Assembly (NCBI GenBank): GCA_030595125.1 | Contig: JAUVDV010000026.1 | Location: forward strand, 1-61,911 | Origin: Deltaproteobacteria bacterium | GTDB taxonomy: Bacteria; Myxococcota_A; Polyangia; JAAYKL01 | Reading direction: 5' to 3' | Length of the DNA: 61,911 nt | In this document: positions 53,844-61,911 of the stretch, piece by piece | Layout: every line of letters begins with the position of its first letter | How positions within the stretch are numbered: the first letter of the stretch is position 1 | The notes under the pieces: generated by a model | What the model was told of the DNA's origin: nothing | Seen by the model: the letters and a program-made list of their open reading frames with translations, nothing else | Databases searched by the model: none | Position numbers and translations under genes: made by a program

Positions 53844-54671
53844 ATGTCGAGCGCGGAGAACAACAGGCCTCTTTCAGCATGGCAGATCAAGATGCACGAG
53901 GTCATTTTCGAGGCGGATACCGCTCCGGGTAAGTTATTCGACGTCTTGCTTATCCTCAGCATCCTCGCCAGCGTGGTAGTGGTCATGCTCGACAGCGTCA
54001 CCTGGTTCAACGAGCGCTACGGAACGCTGCTGTACACGCTGGAGTGGGCCTTCACCATCTTGTTCACTGTAGAGTACGGCCTCCGCCTGAGCTGCGTCGG
54101 GCGACCATTGCGCTACGCAACAAGCTTCTTCGGGGTGGTGGACCTGCTCGCGGTGATCCCGACCTATCTCAGCCTGGTGCTCGCGGGTAGCCAGTACATG
54201 CTGGTCATCCGCATCCTGCGCATTCTGCGCATCTTCCGGGTGCTCAAGCTGGTCAACTATTTAAGAGAAGCGGCGACGCTCGCCCGTGCTCTGCGCGACA
54301 GTCGTCGCAAGATCACCGTCTTTATCTTTGGCGTTTTCACGCTGGTCGTCATCTTCGGTTCGTTGATGTACGTCATCGAAGGGAAAGCGAGCGGCTTCAC
54401 CTCCATTCCACGCAGCATCTACTGGGCGGTTGTCACCATGACCACCGTGGGCTACGGAGATATCTCGCCTCAGACGAACCTGGGCCAGCTATTCTCGGCG
54501 ATGGTGATGATTCTCGGATACTCGATTATCGCCGTGCCCACCGGGATCATCACAGCGCAACTGGTTCGCGATCGCAATGTCAAGGTTTCCACCCAGGCCT
54601 GCTCCAGTTGCAGCGGCGAGGGTCACGACCCCGACGCAAAACACTGCAAGCACTGTGGCGCCGCCCTCTGA
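53844..54671 (+). CDS. Voltage-gated potassium channel (Kv type)
   Basis: The 275-residue protein has six hydrophobic segments, an S4-like helix with regularly spaced Arg (RILRILRIFRVLKL), a pore helix and the K+ selectivity filter TMTTVGYGD. The C-terminus carries a four-Cys zinc ribbon (CSSCSGEG ... CKHCG). The layout is that of bacterial Kv channels such as KvAP-like proteins. It probably controls membrane potential. It is 11 bases after the DUF1223 gene and may share its transcript. Confidence 0.88.
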   Translation: MSSAENNRPLSAWQIKMHEVIFEADTAPGKLFDVLLILSILASVVVVMLDSVTWFNERYGTLLYTLEWAFTILFTVEYGLRLSCVGRPLRYATSFFGVVDLLAVIPTYLSLVLAGSQYMLVIRILRILRIFRVLKLVNYLREAATLARALRDSRRKITVFIFGVFTLVVIFGSLMYVIEGKASGFTSIPRSIYWAVVTMTTVGYGDISPQTNLGQLFSAMVMILGYSIIAVPTGIITAQLVRDRNVKVSTQACSSCSGEGHDPDAKHCKHCGAAL

Positions 54672-54685
54672 CTTTGGCCTACGTG

Positions 54686-55024
54686 CCGCGCCCTGATTAG
54701 GGCGCGGTCAGGATGACCTACATTTCCGTAAAACCATGCGACGCTACCGGCCAAGCCCGGAGGGCTTTGTGGTTGACCACGAAACACTTCGCAGATAGTC
54801 GATGCGCATGAAGCAGCGACATTCGTTCACGAACCTCGGCCGTGGATCCGGAAAACCACGATGGGCTGAAAGCATCTATTCGCAACCAACGAAAACACCA
54901 CGAGGAACAAACCACTATCGCCGATTGGGAGCCCGAGGATTGAAGCCCTCCGGGCTTGGCCGTTCGGTACACAGAGATCATTCGGCGCCAGGCCATCCTG
55001 ACCGCGCCCTAATCAGGGCGCGGT
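54686..55024. mobile_element. Internally deleted REP-transposase element (MITE-like)
   Basis: The same outer palindrome (54686-54707) with TCAGGATG and inner hairpin (CGGCCAAGCCCGGAGGGCTT, near 54754) are found at the left, and AAGCCCTCCGGGCTTGGCCG and the inverted palindrome (54994-55024) at the right. The spacing is 339 bases against 622 in the intact copy. Only the two ends of the transposase gene remain. Confidence 0.75.
54808..54943 (+). pseudogene. Transposase remnant, internal deletion
   Basis: The first ten codons give MKQRHSFTNL, identical to the intact transposase at 43147-42731. After a deletion of about 280 bases the end is present in another frame: DPENHDGLKASIRNQRKHH and ending DWEPED. 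The nucleophilic Tyr of the intact copy (LKAYIRN) is Ser here. It cannot code for an active enzyme, so movement would need help from the intact copy. Confidence 0.8.
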
Positions 55025-55214
55025 ACGCGATGGTCGCCATCGCCCACGGAACAAATCTGGAAAACGACACATAGCACCCCGGCTGGATTATCAGGGCGCG
55101 GTGAACAGGCCCGTCAGCACGGCGCCGCCCTCTGAATCGGCAAACACAGTTATCCTCACCGGAAACCAACCAGGGGTCTTGCTGCGAGCGCAGGAATCGT
55201 GCTCTATACAGCTC

Positions 55215-56129
55215 ATGAAGGCGTCGGTTATCATCACAACCTATAACAATCCCACCTACCTGGCGATGGTCCTGGAATCGCTGATCTCTCAGACACACCG
55301 GGATTTCGAGGTGGTTGTCTGCGACGACGGATCCCGCGATGACACCCATGAAGTAGTCGCGCGTTTCAGGGAGCGGGACAAACCCTTCGAGCTTCTTCAT
55401 TACTGGCACGAAGACTCGAGCTTTCGCCCGGGACAGGCCAGGAACGGCGGAATGAATGCCGCCTCGGGCGACTGGTTCGTGTTCATCGACGGCGATATTC
55501 TCGCACACCCGAGATTCATAGAATCCCACCTGAAGGCAGCCCGGCACAACCGAGTGCTCTTCGGCGCGCGAGTAAAACTGAACGAAGTCTTTTCCGGGGA
55601 ACTCACGGAAGACCTCATAGCAAAGCGGGGGATCGAGAAAATCTACAGGGAGGAATTCTCACGTTGCCGCGAAGCAGTGTATTCACCGGTCAACGACAAG
55701 TGGACCGATGCTGTGAACGGGAAGTTCATGCAGCGGTACGGCGCCACACGGTCGCCTCTGGCCGCCATGGTCTGGACCGGCCTCTGCGCAGCCCTGCCCC
55801 GCCCGCTCAAATGGAAGACCGCGTTCAAGTCCGGCTCCAATTTCTCCGCCGGGGCCCAGGTCGTAAAGCGCGTCAACGGCTTCGATGAAACGTTCGGAGT
55901 CGGCGGCGGCGAAGACGGCGAGTTCTTCATGCGCCTTTTCAATGCGGGCACGGTCGCGTGGCCTGTGCTCTTCAACGCCGTTGCGTATCACCTGTACCAC
56001 CCGGACAACTGGGAGCGCGAGGGTGAACGTAGAGATGCGGCCCTCGCAATAGAACGGAAGACGGTCAGGAGCGGCAAGGTGCGTTGCGAAAACGGCCTGG
56101 CAGAGCACGACTACGGGGTACTCAGGTAG
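55215..56129 (+). CDS. Family 2 glycosyltransferase
   Basis: The 304-residue protein starts MKASVIITTYNNPTYLAM and has the GT-A motifs VVCDDGSRDDTHEV, ARNGGMNAASGDWFVFIDGD (DxD type), and the later GGGEDGEFFMRLFNAG. These bind a nucleotide sugar and a metal. The acceptor is unknown. It is close to a sulfotransferase and a flippase-like gene on the other strand, so a surface glycan role is plausible. The nearest Met with good similarity is at 55215. Confidence 0.85.
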   Translation: MKASVIITTYNNPTYLAMVLESLISQTHRDFEVVVCDDGSRDDTHEVVARFRERDKPFELLHYWHEDSSFRPGQARNGGMNAASGDWFVFIDGDILAHPRFIESHLKAARHNRVLFGARVKLNEVFSGELTEDLIAKRGIEKIYREEFSRCREAVYSPVNDKWTDAVNGKFMQRYGATRSPLAAMVWTGLCAALPRPLKWKTAFKSGSNFSAGAQVVKRVNGFDETFGVGGGEDGEFFMRLFNAGTVAWPVLFNAVAYHLYHPDNWEREGERRDAALAIERKTVRSGKVRCENGLAEHDYGVLR

Positions 56130-56173
56130 CTACCAAGTTTACAGCCATGATCGTCCAATGTTGTCGGCCCTCC

Positions 56174-56371
56174 CTGCACCAGCACCGCGGAAGTAAATCC
56201 CGCGGCCAGAATGCGCTTCGCGTGATGGGCGCTTGTCGTTCCTCTCTTCTCCCGCGGGTATAAAACCCGCGGCCACGATGCGCTTCGCGCAAGCCCTTTG
56301 GGCTTGGCCGGTAGCTCCCCCTGGTTCACTGAAACGCAGGCCATCCTGACCGCGCCCTATTCAGGGCGCGG
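56174..56371. repeat. Hairpin repeats and a solo REP end
   Basis: The 300-base gap between 56130 and 56429 holds two CCGCGG palindromes (CCGCGG-AAGTAAATC-CCGCGG near 56185 and CCGCGGGT-ATAAA-ACCCGCGG near 56252-56272), each followed by GCGCTTCGCG. Then comes AAGCCCTTTGGGCTTGGCCG and an outer palindrome with CATCCTGACC (56343-56371), which equals one end of the transposase element without a gene. No coding frame is credible. Confidence 0.65.
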
Positions 56372-56429
56372 CATGTAGGGCGGAACGGCAAATCCTGGAG
56401 TCACGGTTCATGTGATCACTGTCGGCGAA

Positions 56430-57098
56430 TTACGAAGACTTGCTGCTGGCGTTGCGCTGCTTCCAGTGAACTGAATCGAGTTTCAGCATGGAAAAGAAAT
56501 CGATGATCTTTTCGACGCCATCGGTCTCTATGTCGAAAATGAGCAGGTCATCGGGGCGATCCGCGAAGTATTCCTTGACGTTCGCAATGTGAGAACGCCA
56601 ATCCGACCGCCAACACTCCGCCAGCTCCTCGTCGCTGCCGTGATAGTGATCGCCGTGAAGACAAGATCGATAGCGCTGCTTGCTGAACCGGAACCGGCTC
56701 GCGACCCAGCGCTCCATGTCTCTGACGTTGAGAATGAATTTGCTTCCCGAATACTGCTCGTCCAGAACCTTGAAGTGCTTGTACGCGTAGATGGGAGCCA
56801 GTCCATTCTCCGGGTCGAGCACCCGCAAGAGCTTTCGGATGGCTGACCTGTTCCAGAATTTCCTGGAGATGGTCGACAGGTCCATCAGTTCCATGTCGGT
56901 GTACACCTGGTACTTGCCCGTGTAAGTCAGGAGGGGCTTGCCTTCGATCCTTGCCGTCTCGATCGCCGCAGCGACGGTTCCGTTTTGCCAGTGCGAAGCC
57001 CGCAACCCGTTCTTGTTGAAAAAATAGGCAAACGACGACGTTCCACACCGGTTGAAACCAATCTGGAAGATTTTCATTTTATCGTTGGCTGTAGTCAC
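56430..57098 (-). CDS. Sulfotransferase family protein
   Basis: A GTG start with GGAGGAG upstream gives 222 residues. FQIGFNRCGTSSFAYFFNKNG near residue 11 is the 5'-phosphosulfate loop of PAPS-dependent sulfotransferases, and FILNVRDMERWVASRFRFS matches the 3'-phosphate-binding segment. It would sulfate a glycan, lipid or other acceptor. It lies 21 bases after the flippase-like gene, as a two-gene unit next to a GT2 gene. Confidence 0.8.
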   Translation of the reverse strand: MTTANDKMKIFQIGFNRCGTSSFAYFFNKNGLRASHWQNGTVAAAIETARIEGKPLLTYTGKYQVYTDMELMDLSTISRKFWNRSAIRKLLRVLDPENGLAPIYAYKHFKVLDEQYSGSKFILNVRDMERWVASRFRFSKQRYRSCLHGDHYHGSDEELAECWRSDWRSHIANVKEYFADRPDDLLIFDIETDGVEKIIDFFSMLKLDSVHWKQRNASSKSS

Positions 57099-57119
57099 TC
57101 CTGTACTCCTCCTGGACAG

Positions 57120-58106
57120 TCACTTCTCGACGTTGTCGTCCTTCTTTCGCACGAAGTACATCATCAGGCCGACTCCGAAAACCTGAAAAACGATCTTTCT
57201 AAGTCTCCGGGTGATCTCCAGGGAGAGCCCGTCGGCGCCGTTCATCCCGATCAATCGAAAGACCACGTACGTGCTGCCCTCGAGGAATCCCTCCCGGGCC
57301 GGCAACACCATCAGCAGGTACTTGACCATGGCAGTGGTGGAAAAGATCATCAGCGAAACGGTCACTGAATCGCTGACACCCATGTACGACAGGATGACGT
57401 AAACCTCGATCACTCCCATCACCCGCCCGAGGAGCAGGCCTATCGAACCCTTGATGATATCGCCCGGACGCTCCCTGATAATCAGGCGCAGTCTGTTATC
57501 GACATCGCGCACTCCGCCGAGCAACTTCTCGGAGGGTTTCCAGATGAGCCTCCTGCGCCCCACCCACTCCAGCAACTTGTGCAAGACGCCGGAGTAAAGC
57601 ATTGCGCCGAGCACCAGGACGACCACCAGGACCAGCACACCCGCACCGAGGGTTACCCAGATCACATCCGCGTCGAAGCCCCCTGTGAAAAGTGCGACGA
57701 AGGGTCCGATGAACACCAGGAGCATCACCGTCAAAATGTGGAGGTAGTTGTAGATAAGGAGCGAGGAGACTATCTCTGTGGTGGTTGAAACACCGCGCAG
57801 CAGGTTTCCCTTGGCCACCTCCCCCGCCTGGCCGGTCGGGAGCGCCCCGGCTATTGACAGGCTGGCATAGCTGATACCCAGCAGCTTGCGGTAACTCGGG
57901 CGCGAGGCCGGATCGAAGGAGTAATACCACCCCGTGCAGGAGAGCGCGTTGGAGATGGCCTCGATGACGAGCAGCACGGGAAAGACCGGACCGATTGTGA
58001 GCAGATTGTCGAGCAGCTCGCGAAATCCCACCCTGTAGATGAGATAGGAAAGCGCGCCGACGCCGATGATCAGGGCAATGATATTGATGGCACGCTTGTT
58101 CTTCAT
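57120..58106 (-). CDS. Flippase-like integral membrane protein (LPG synthase TM family)
   Basis: The 328-residue protein has about eight hydrophobic segments, and the conserved ALPTGQAGEVAKGNLL and VLPAREGFLEGS segments of the UPF0104/LPG synthase TM group. It is a homologue of the protein at 15796-16812 but lacks the RTGE form of the motif. It probably moves a lipid-linked molecule across the membrane. The sulfotransferase gene follows directly. Confidence 0.78.
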   Translation of the reverse strand: MKNKRAINIIALIIGVGALSYLIYRVGFRELLDNLLTIGPVFPVLLVIEAISNALSCTGWYYSFDPASRPSYRKLLGISYASLSIAGALPTGQAGEVAKGNLLRGVSTTTEIVSSLLIYNYLHILTVMLLVFIGPFVALFTGGFDADVIWVTLGAGVLVLVVVLVLGAMLYSGVLHKLLEWVGRRRLIWKPSEKLLGGVRDVDNRLRLIIRERPGDIIKGSIGLLLGRVMGVIEVYVILSYMGVSDSVTVSLMIFSTTAMVKYLLMVLPAREGFLEGSTYVVFRLIGMNGADGLSLEITRRLRKIVFQVFGVGLMMYFVRKKDDNVEK

Positions 58107-58215
58107 GTTGGTGTTGGACGTTAGATGATTCTGGCTTCCGAGAAAAGCCCTGACCTCATATCAAACTCGTAGTAGTAAGAGCCTGTCTCAGTGAGAAACC
58201 AACAGAGGTACTTGA

Positions 58216-59898
58216 ATGAGTAATCAGTTCATCTTCACCATGCACGAGGTGCGCAAGGTCTATCCGCCGGACAGGGCGGTCATCAAGGGCATGACCCTGG
58301 CTTTTTTACCCGGCGCCAAGATAGGTGTCATCGGACACAACGGCTCCGGCAAGAGCACGCTGCTCAAGATCATGGCCGGAGTGGAGACCGAATATTTCGG
58401 CGAGACCTGGAAGCCCGACGGCCTTCGCATCGGCTATCTCTCACAGGAGCCACAGCTCGACGAGACCACGGACGTCAGAGGAAACGTGGAAAAGGCCGTG
58501 GCGTCTACCCGAGAATTGCTGACCAGATACGAAGCGCTCAACCTGCAGCTCTGCGAGGACATCACCCCCGAGGAGATGGACACGGTGCTGGCCGAGGTTG
58601 CCGACGTGCAAGACGCCATCGAAGCCTGTGACGGATGGGAGATCGATCGTATCGTGGACGTGGCCATGGAGGCCCTGCGCCTGCCGCCGGGTGATGCAGA
58701 TGTCACGGTGCTGTCGGGTGGAGAGAAGCGTCGCGTCGCCCTGTGCCGTTTGTTGCTGGAGCGTCCCGACATGTTGCTGCTCGACGAACCCACCAACCAT
58801 CTGGACGCCGAGTGTGTGGCATGGCTGGAGCGACACCTGCAGGAGTTCCCCGGCACGGTCATATCCATCACCCACGATCGCTACTTCCTGGACAACGTGG
58901 CCGGATGGATCCTGGAGATGGACCGGGGCGAGGGCATCCCGTGGAAGGGAAATTACTCTTCGTGGCTCGATCAGAAGGCGCGCCGTCTGGCCGGCGAGGA
59001 AAAACAGAAATCGTCCAGGCGCAGAACCCTGGAGCGAGAGCTGGAGTGGGTGAACATGAACCCGAAGGCCCGCCGGGCAAAGAGCAAGGCCAGGATCAGC
59101 GCGTATGAATCTCTGCTTGCGCAAGACGCATCCGCACAGGAGCGCGACAGGGCGGCGGAGATCACAATTCCCGCAGGCCCCCGACTCGGCACCGAGGTGG
59201 TTGTCGCGTCGAATCTGAAGAAGGGCTTCGGCGACAAGTTGCTCATCGACGGGCTGGACTTCCGGCTTCCCCCCGGAGGAATTGTGGGGATTATCGGGGG
59301 CAACGGAGCGGGCAAGACCACACTGTTTCGCATGATAACCGGTGAAGAGACCGCCGACAGTGGCGAGCTGATAATGGGCGAAACGGTTCAGGCTGCCTAT
59401 GTCGACCAGAGCCGGGACTCGCTCGATCCGGACAACAGCGTCTGGCAGGAGATCTCCGGCGGTCAGGACACAATATTGGTGGGCAAACAGGAGGTGAATT
59501 CGCGGGCGTATGTCTCCAGGTTCAACTTCGGCGGATCCGACCAGCAGAAGATCGTCGGCACCCTGTCGGGCGGAGAGCGCAACCGGGTGCACCTGGCCAA
59601 GTTGCTGAAGAGCGGCGGTAATCTGCTGTTGCTCGACGAGCCCACCAACGATCTCGATGTGGACACCCTGAGAGCCCTGGAAGATGCCCTCCTGAACTTT
59701 GCCGGGTGCGCAGTGGTCATAAGTCACGACAGGTGGTTTCTCGACCGCATCGCCACGCATATGCTGGCCTTCGAAGGAGACAGCGCCGTGACCTGGTTTG
59801 AGGGCAACTACGCCGATTACGAGGCCGATCGCCGGCACCGCCTGGGCAACGACGCCGACCAGCCCAGCAGAATCAAGTACCGCAAACTCGTGAAGTAG
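58216..59898 (+). CDS. ettA: Energy-dependent translational throttle protein EttA (ABC-F)
   Basis: The 560-residue protein has two ABC domains. The first has Walker A GHNGSGKSTLLK and signature LSGGEKRRVALC with Walker B LLLDEPTNHLD; the second has GGNGAGKTTLFR, LSGGERNRVHLAK and LLLDEPTNDLD. Between them lies the P-site tRNA-interaction motif linker (RRLAGEEKQKSSRRRTLE) with the arm typical of EttA. There is no membrane domain. It binds the ribosomal E site and gates elongation by ATP/ADP ratio. Length matches E. coli EttA (555). Confidence 0.93.
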   Translation: MSNQFIFTMHEVRKVYPPDRAVIKGMTLAFLPGAKIGVIGHNGSGKSTLLKIMAGVETEYFGETWKPDGLRIGYLSQEPQLDETTDVRGNVEKAVASTRELLTRYEALNLQLCEDITPEEMDTVLAEVADVQDAIEACDGWEIDRIVDVAMEALRLPPGDADVTVLSGGEKRRVALCRLLLERPDMLLLDEPTNHLDAECVAWLERHLQEFPGTVISITHDRYFLDNVAGWILEMDRGEGIPWKGNYSSWLDQKARRLAGEEKQKSSRRRTLERELEWVNMNPKARRAKSKARISAYESLLAQDASAQERDRAAEITIPAGPRLGTEVVVASNLKKGFGDKLLIDGLDFRLPPGGIVGIIGGNGAGKTTLFRMITGEETADSGELIMGETVQAAYVDQSRDSLDPDNSVWQEISGGQDTILVGKQEVNSRAYVSRFNFGGSDQQKIVGTLSGGERNRVHLAKLLKSGGNLLLLDEPTNDLDVDTLRALEDALLNFAGCAVVISHDRWFLDRIATHMLAFEGDSAVTWFEGNYADYEADRRHRLGNDADQPSRIKYRKLVK

Positions 59899-59982
59899 CG
59901 GGACAAACCAAAGACCAAATTCCAACTCCAAAGATCCTGCGTAGGGCCTCCGAAGCAGGACAAACCAAAACGAAGCAGGACC

Positions 59983-61368
59983 TCACCCTTTCCTCACTCG
60001 CGGCAGGTCGAGCTGATCCATGATGCCGCTGATGCGTCTGCGGGAGTATTTGATTCCCCTGTCGCGAAGGTGACGCTCGATGGCGGAGACGTTGCCGGCA
60101 ACTTGCTTGTAGGCATCGTGGACGTTTTGTTGTTCGTCGTTCAGGGTGCTGGAGGGCCTGGGGATCTCGCCGGTTACCTGGCCGGCCACGCCGGTTTCCG
60201 GGCGGATGTCCGGTATAAACTCGGCGTGATAGCGGTGCGAGAAGATCTCGCCCGTGGCTTGTGCGAGGATGGCGCCTGTTTTCACTTTTGAGACGATGCG
60301 ATCGGCCAGGTCGTCAAGGCCTCGCACGTTGTCTTCCTTGAAACCGTCCAGCATCAACGACTCGTAATGATCTTCGCGCAGCGCCTCATCGAAAGGCATG
60401 GCAGGAAGACCTGCCTTCTTTATCGCCTGTTCAAGCAGGTGGTCGAAGATACCTGGGATGTCGGCAATACGCCCGGCGAGGCCGGGGATCTCCTGCACGC
60501 GCAGGCGCGCCAGCAAATCCCTGGTGAGCCCATACCTTTTGGGCGGCTCGTTTGACGCGAGCACAAAACGTACGTCTACCTTTATATCAGTAGTCTCGCC
60601 GAACCGGGCCAGCCAGCCGTCCTCCAGTACCCGCAGCAGGCTCTTTTGCACCCGCACGGGCAGGTTGTGCGCCTCATCCAGAAACAGCACCCCCCCCTCG
60701 GCCTTTTCAATGTAGCCGGCCCTCTCCTTCACGCTGGTAAACACTCCATCGGCCACCCCGAACAGGCTGGTGGTGGCTTCTTCCTCCGACGTGAAGCGCG
60801 CCGCGTTATGGGTCGACAGCTCTCTTCTCGCCATGCGAGCCACGGCCAGTGCGGCCAGCTCCTTGCCGCTGCCCGAGGGCCCGGTCAAAAGCAGATTGCG
60901 CCCCGAGCGCACGGCGTCATCAAGCTCCGATACAAGCGCAGCCGCGTGAAACTTGCCCACGATGCCGTAATAATGAAGCGCCTGGGCGCCAAGGACGGGC
61001 CGCGCATCGGCCAGATACACCAGCAGCACGCGACCGACGCGAATGACCGCCTGGTCGCGCAGCACGGTTGCGCGTTTGATCTCGCGGCCGTTTACGTATG
61101 TGCCGTTCTTGCTGCCCAGATCCTCGATGATGGTTTTCTTGCGCCTGGCGTTGGTGGTGATGCGAAAATGACTGCGCGAGATGCTGTAGTCCAGCAGTTT
61201 CAGGTCCGACTCTCCGGCTCACCCGGCGGTCAGCGTGCCGTTTATGGTCTGGTGGTCGCTCGAAGCAACTCCCGACGGAGAGTACGCCACCAGCAACGTG
61301 GGGGCAGGTTCGCCCTGGTCGAACTCGAATAACTTCCTCGGCAGTGTCCCGGTCTCATCAACCTTCAT
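59983..61368 (-). pseudogene. FHA/AAA+ sigma-54-type regulator with nonsense codon
   Basis: From ATG 61368 the frame encodes 461 codons with a single TGA at 61221-61219 (codon 50). Around it the sequence reads LTAG-stop-AGESDLKLLDYSISRSHFRI, where FHA domains have the phosphothreonine-binding Arg (GR); CGA to TGA is one transition. A complete FHA domain (GSKNGTYVN) is followed by an AAA+ domain with Walker A LTGPSGSGKELAA and GGVLFLDEAHNLP. The sigma-54-contacting GAFTGA loop is replaced by GVFTSVKERAG. A Fis-like HTH ends the protein. Reinitiation at 61065 would give an AAA+ protein without FHA. Confidence 0.75.
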
Positions 61369-61405
61369 GGCGCGGGACTATATATGATCTGGTGTCAAAT
61401 GAGAT

Positions 61406-61570
61406 AGAAAGATCTCCCCTCCCTGCGACCCCCCTCCCGGCCTCCCCCCACTGCGGGGGGAGGTGATCTGACTTCCCTTTTTCTTCCCCCTCCCTGCGGT
61501 GGGGAGGGGGACTGAGGGGGTGGGGTCAGGAGGGGCCGGGGGTGGGGTCAGCATAAGGGCGCGGCACGTG
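61406..61570. repeat. GC-rich intergenic repeats
   Basis: CTCCCTGCGACCCCCCTCCC, CCCCACTGCGGGGGGAGG and CTCCCTGCGGTGGGGAGGGGG are hairpin-forming copies of the unit near 7927-7946, followed by GGGGGTGGGGTCAG twice and a partial REP end (ATAAGGGCGCGGC). The rest of the 394-base gap (to 61762) has an AT-richer leader without a recognised signal. Confidence 0.55.
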
Positions 61571-61762
61571 ATGAGGCGCAATACTGATACAGGTTACAAT
61601 AGTGTGATCTCAATAGACGGTTTTCGACAGAACCGGCCTTTTGCGGGTTGCCACCGAAAACCAAGTGTATACCCGACGTTATCGCCCAAAACGACCTCCT
61701 GCGAGTCATTGGCACAGTTCTTTCAATAGGGCTCCTCGTTTTTCAAACCAAAGGAGGATCCG

Positions 61763-61911
61763 ATGACCGAAGAAATGACAACAACATGCACGATGGACGA
61801 CTCGCAAGACCCGGAGATCGAGGAGGACATGGAACTGGATGACGAAGTGCTTCCCGAGACCCAGCTGGATGCGCAGGAGGCCGAGAACGCACTTGCTTCG
61901 CTGAAGCACAC
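61763..61911 (+). CDS. Acidic protein, N-terminal part
   Basis: AAAGGAGG lies 5 bases before the ATG at 61763, an excellent ribosome site. Forty-nine codons are visible before the window ends: a very acidic start (DPEIEEDMELDDEV) and a helical segment (QLDAQEAENALASLK). Too short for a family call. Confidence 0.6.
   Translation, partial: MTEEMTTTCTMDDSQDPEIEEDMELDDEVLPETQLDAQEAENALASLKH

Noticed and set aside
54802-55074. A 90-residue protein gene
   Set aside because: It is a chance frame through the two remaining pieces of the deleted transposase.
61219-61221. TGA in the FHA/AAA+ gene as a third selenocysteine codon
   Set aside because: Homologous FHA domains have Arg at this place, not Cys, and there is no redox motif. 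CGA to TGA is the simpler explanation.

Overview
The window looks like chromosomal DNA from an uncultured, GC-rich deltaproteobacterial or Myxococcota-like bacterium that is anaerobic or facultative. The basis is the gene style: many lipoproteins with long Asp-Ser/Asp-Thr linkers, a MopE-type metal-binding motif with a choice-of-anchor L domain, Myxococcus-type Cys-rich repeats, a Ser/Thr kinase with a DUF4388 tail, an FHA/AAA+ protein, and a pyruvate:ferredoxin oxidoreductase operon. No rRNA is present, so the taxonomic call is an inference.

Layout. 1-3.2 kb is an eroded mobile island: the end of an IS3-type transposase, a helicase fragment, and a serine recombinase whose reading frame runs into tRNA-Asp; tRNA-Val follows. 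3.4-5.0 kb is parA-parB. 5.2-17.3 kb holds surface-glycan genes (gmd, a methyltransferase, a CpsB-type phosphatase, a flippase-like membrane protein), a tandem thioredoxin-like lipoprotein, a protein kinase, a CCA/poly(A) nucleotidyltransferase and several lipoproteins. 17.3-32.5 kb holds sat, a YitT protein, a solitary ribosomal L3 gene with rlmE, a secreted metalloprotease, pcnB, a hybrid histidine kinase, an uncharacterised cluster and coaX. 32.5-38.6 kb is a giant pseudokinase-TPR protein and a GbsR-type regulator. At 38.7 kb lies a probable 6S RNA with its own promoter and terminator. 39.5-44.9 kb carries a deiminase-like exported protein, an M29-like peptidase, an intact REP-associated transposase element and two lipoprotein genes. 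44.9-51.0 kb is a seven-gene porG-porD-porA-porB-nuoE-nuoF-(2Fe-2S subunit) operon. 51.3-61.9 kb has further lipoproteins, a Kv-type channel, a deleted copy of the transposase element, a glycosyltransferase, a sulfotransferase, a second flippase-like protein, ettA, an FHA/AAA+ gene with a nonsense codon, and the start of an acidic protein.

The most notable observation is that two exported thioredoxin-fold lipoproteins (44205-44921 and 53014-53832) contain an in-frame TGA exactly where the first Cys of the redox CxxC motif should be, giving UxxC. Each is followed at the right distance by a hairpin resembling a bacterial SECIS element. They look like two independent selenoproteins on either side of the por/nuo operon; no Sec machinery gene lies in this window.

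Repeats are a second theme. A REP-type palindrome plus a companion hairpin bounds the intact transposase element, its internally deleted derivative and solo ends; a separate CCGCGG palindrome family, a direct repeat ending in GTGACTGGCACC, and hexanucleotide microsatellites that encode the Asp-Thr linkers are scattered through intergenic and lipoprotein sequence.
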